A stretch of DNA of 6,615 nucleotides. Source: Chitinophagaceae bacterium (lineage in GTDB: Bacteria; Bacteroidota; Bacteroidia; Chitinophagales; Chitinophagaceae). The stretch is taken from the NCBI GenBank assembly GCA_025351145.1, contig JANXWM010000434.1, forward strand, positions 1 through 6,615. Direction: 5' to 3'. The notes below the pieces were generated by a model. That model saw nothing but the letters and a program-made list of their open reading frames with translations. It made no database searches and was not told the origin of the DNA. Below, piece after piece: positions 5,667 to 6,615 of this stretch. Within the stretch, counting starts at the first letter, position 1, and each line of letters starts with the position of its first letter. Position numbers and translations under genes: made by a program.

Positions 5667-6615
5667 CAGGCGTTGAGTAAAATTTCCAACCTTTTTGCAA
5701 GCTTTTCCGCATTGGGCAGCATCGCCTGTTCCAATACAATATTCATCGGTACTGCAGGCAAATTCAATGCCCCCATTACTTCCACAGGTGCATCCAAATG
5801 CTGAAAGCAGCTTTTGGAGATACGGCCTGCCAATGCTTCAGCAAACGAATTATTTTGTTGCTCCTCGGTCAATATCAGGCATTTGCCGTGTTTTTTTACG
5901 GAAGAAAAGATAAGCGCTTCATCCAAAGGGAATAAGGTACGCAGGTCCATCACTTCAACCTGGCCGCTAAAATTCTTTGCGGCGGCCTTTGCCCAATACA
6001 CACCCATACCATACGTGATGACGCAACAAGTCTCCCCATTTTGAATCCGGTCATAGGCTGCAGTTAAAATAATATTCGCCTTCCCTAACGGTATCATATA
6101 ATCGCTGGATGGTTCAATGGCCTTTGCTTCTTCTGTTCCTGCTACCTTACTCCAGTACAAGCCCTTATGTTCCAGCATCACAACAGGATTGGGGTCAAGG
6201 AAGGCGGCTTTCATCAATCCTTTTATGTCTGCCGCATTCGATGGATACACTACTTTGATCCCTTTGATGGAAAGTAATGTCGTTTCCACACAGCCACTAT
6301 GATACGGCCCTCCGCCCCCATAAGCGCCAATGGGCACACGAATTAAAGTTTGCACGGGAAATTTTCCGCAACTTAAATAACAGCTCTTGGAAATTTCTGT
6401 TACCAATTGATTAAAGCCGGGATAAACATAATCACCAAACTGAACTTCAACTATTGGTTTTATACCCACTGCGCACATGCCTACCGTAGAACCAATAATG
6501 TATGCTTCCTGTATAGCTGTATTAAAAACACGTTCATCTCCGAATTGTTCAGCAAGAGTTGCTGCCTCCCTGAAAACCCCGCCCAGTCTGCGGCCTACGT
6601 CCTGTCCATACAAAA
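5666..6615 (-). CDS. 2-oxoacid dehydrogenase E1 component, beta (transketolase-like) region, 5' end missing
   Basis: E1 enzymes use thiamine diphosphate to decarboxylate a 2-oxoacid and pass the acyl group to the E2 lipoyl domain in the cytoplasm. The visible 316 codons match E1 beta from near its N-terminus: L-Y-G-Q-D-V-G with G-G-V-F at the right edge, then F-N-T-A-I-Q-E-A-Y-I-I-G, whose Glu matches the E1 beta glutamate that contacts the thiamine aminopyrimidine. Next come V-E-V-Q-F-G-D-Y, G-G-G-P-Y-H-S-G-C-V-E with the conserved His, and K-V-V-Y-P-S. The C-terminal transketolase domain has V-M-D-L-R-T-L-F-P-L-D and ends L-L-N-A. The true start lies beyond the window. The TTG at 6613 codes for the Leu of L-Y-G-Q-D-V and is not an initiator. 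Bacteroidota often fuse E1 alpha and beta in one chain, so this may be the second half of such a fusion. Whether the substrate is pyruvate or branched-chain 2-oxoacids cannot be told from this part. Its stop overlaps the GH92 start. Confidence 0.93.
   Translation of the reverse strand, partial: LYGQDVGRRLGGVFREAATLAEQFGDERVFNTAIQEAYIIGSTVGMCAVGIKPIVEVQFGDYVYPGFNQLVTEISKSCYLSCGKFPVQTLIRVPIGAYGGGGPYHSGCVETTLLSIKGIKVVYPSNAADIKGLMKAAFLDPNPVVMLEHKGLYWSKVAGTEEAKAIEPSSDYMIPLGKANIILTAAYDRIQNGETCCVITYGMGVYWAKAAAKNFSGQVEVMDLRTLFPLDEALIFSSVKKHGKCLILTEEQQNNSFAEALAGRISKSCFQHLDAPVEVMGALNLPAVPMNIVLEQAMLPNAEKLAKRLEILLNA

Noticed and set aside
5695..6302. Plus-strand open frames opposite the E1 beta gene
   Set aside because: They are antisense to a well-conserved enzyme and their sequences have low-complexity, non-protein-like composition.
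6611..6613. TTG at 6613 as the E1 beta start codon
   Set aside because: It encodes the Leu of the conserved L-Y-G-Q-D-V-G segment, which lies inside E1 beta; the true start is beyond the window.
1..6615. CRISPR array, insertion sequence or defence system
   Set aside because: No regularly spaced repeats, transposase motifs or defence-family domains are seen in any frame.

Overview
The window looks like chromosomal DNA of a Bacteroidota bacterium, most likely a Chitinophagaceae-type relative. The basis is inference from four things: A/T-rich gaps without Shine-Dalgarno sequences, start regions carrying the Bacteroidota promoter word TAnnTTTG, a tRNA gene without encoded CCA, and gene families typical of the phylum (GH92 mannosidase, Bbp2-type outer-membrane barrel). 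All recognised genes lie on the minus strand, so transcription runs from high to low coordinates.

From the right edge leftwards: (1) the 3' part of a thiamine-diphosphate-dependent 2-oxoacid dehydrogenase E1 beta region (5666-6615, cut by the window end); (2) an exported GH92 alpha-mannosidase (3387-5666) whose ATG overlaps the previous stop codon in TGATG, so the two are probably co-transcribed and translationally coupled; (3) a 128-bp gap with a weak terminator-like hairpin and a TAnnTTTG promoter element; (4) an outer-membrane beta-barrel protein of the Bbp2/OmpL-like type (2146-3258); (5) 79 bp downstream, a complete Amt/Mep/Rh ammonium transporter (843-2066), preceded by a short heptanucleotide repeat; (6) a CAU-anticodon tRNA (687-760) with its own promoter and a good intrinsic terminator; (7) about 330 bp without a recognisable gene, holding small inverted repeats and possibly a decayed element; (8) the N-terminal 85 codons of an HxlR-family regulator (1-255, cut by the window end), preceded by a near-consensus Bacteroidota promoter.

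The clearest functional unit is the barrel protein plus Amt. Same strand and close spacing suggest that one transcript supplies an outer-membrane pore and the inner-membrane ammonium channel. No P-II (GlnK/GlnB) gene is present in the window, although the Amt C-terminal tail that P-II proteins contact is intact. The E1 beta/GH92 pair is tightly coupled but has no obvious metabolic link. I see no mobile element, CRISPR array, defence cassette or clearly new system. The findings are modest and mainly concern gene pairing, start-site choice and intergenic structure.
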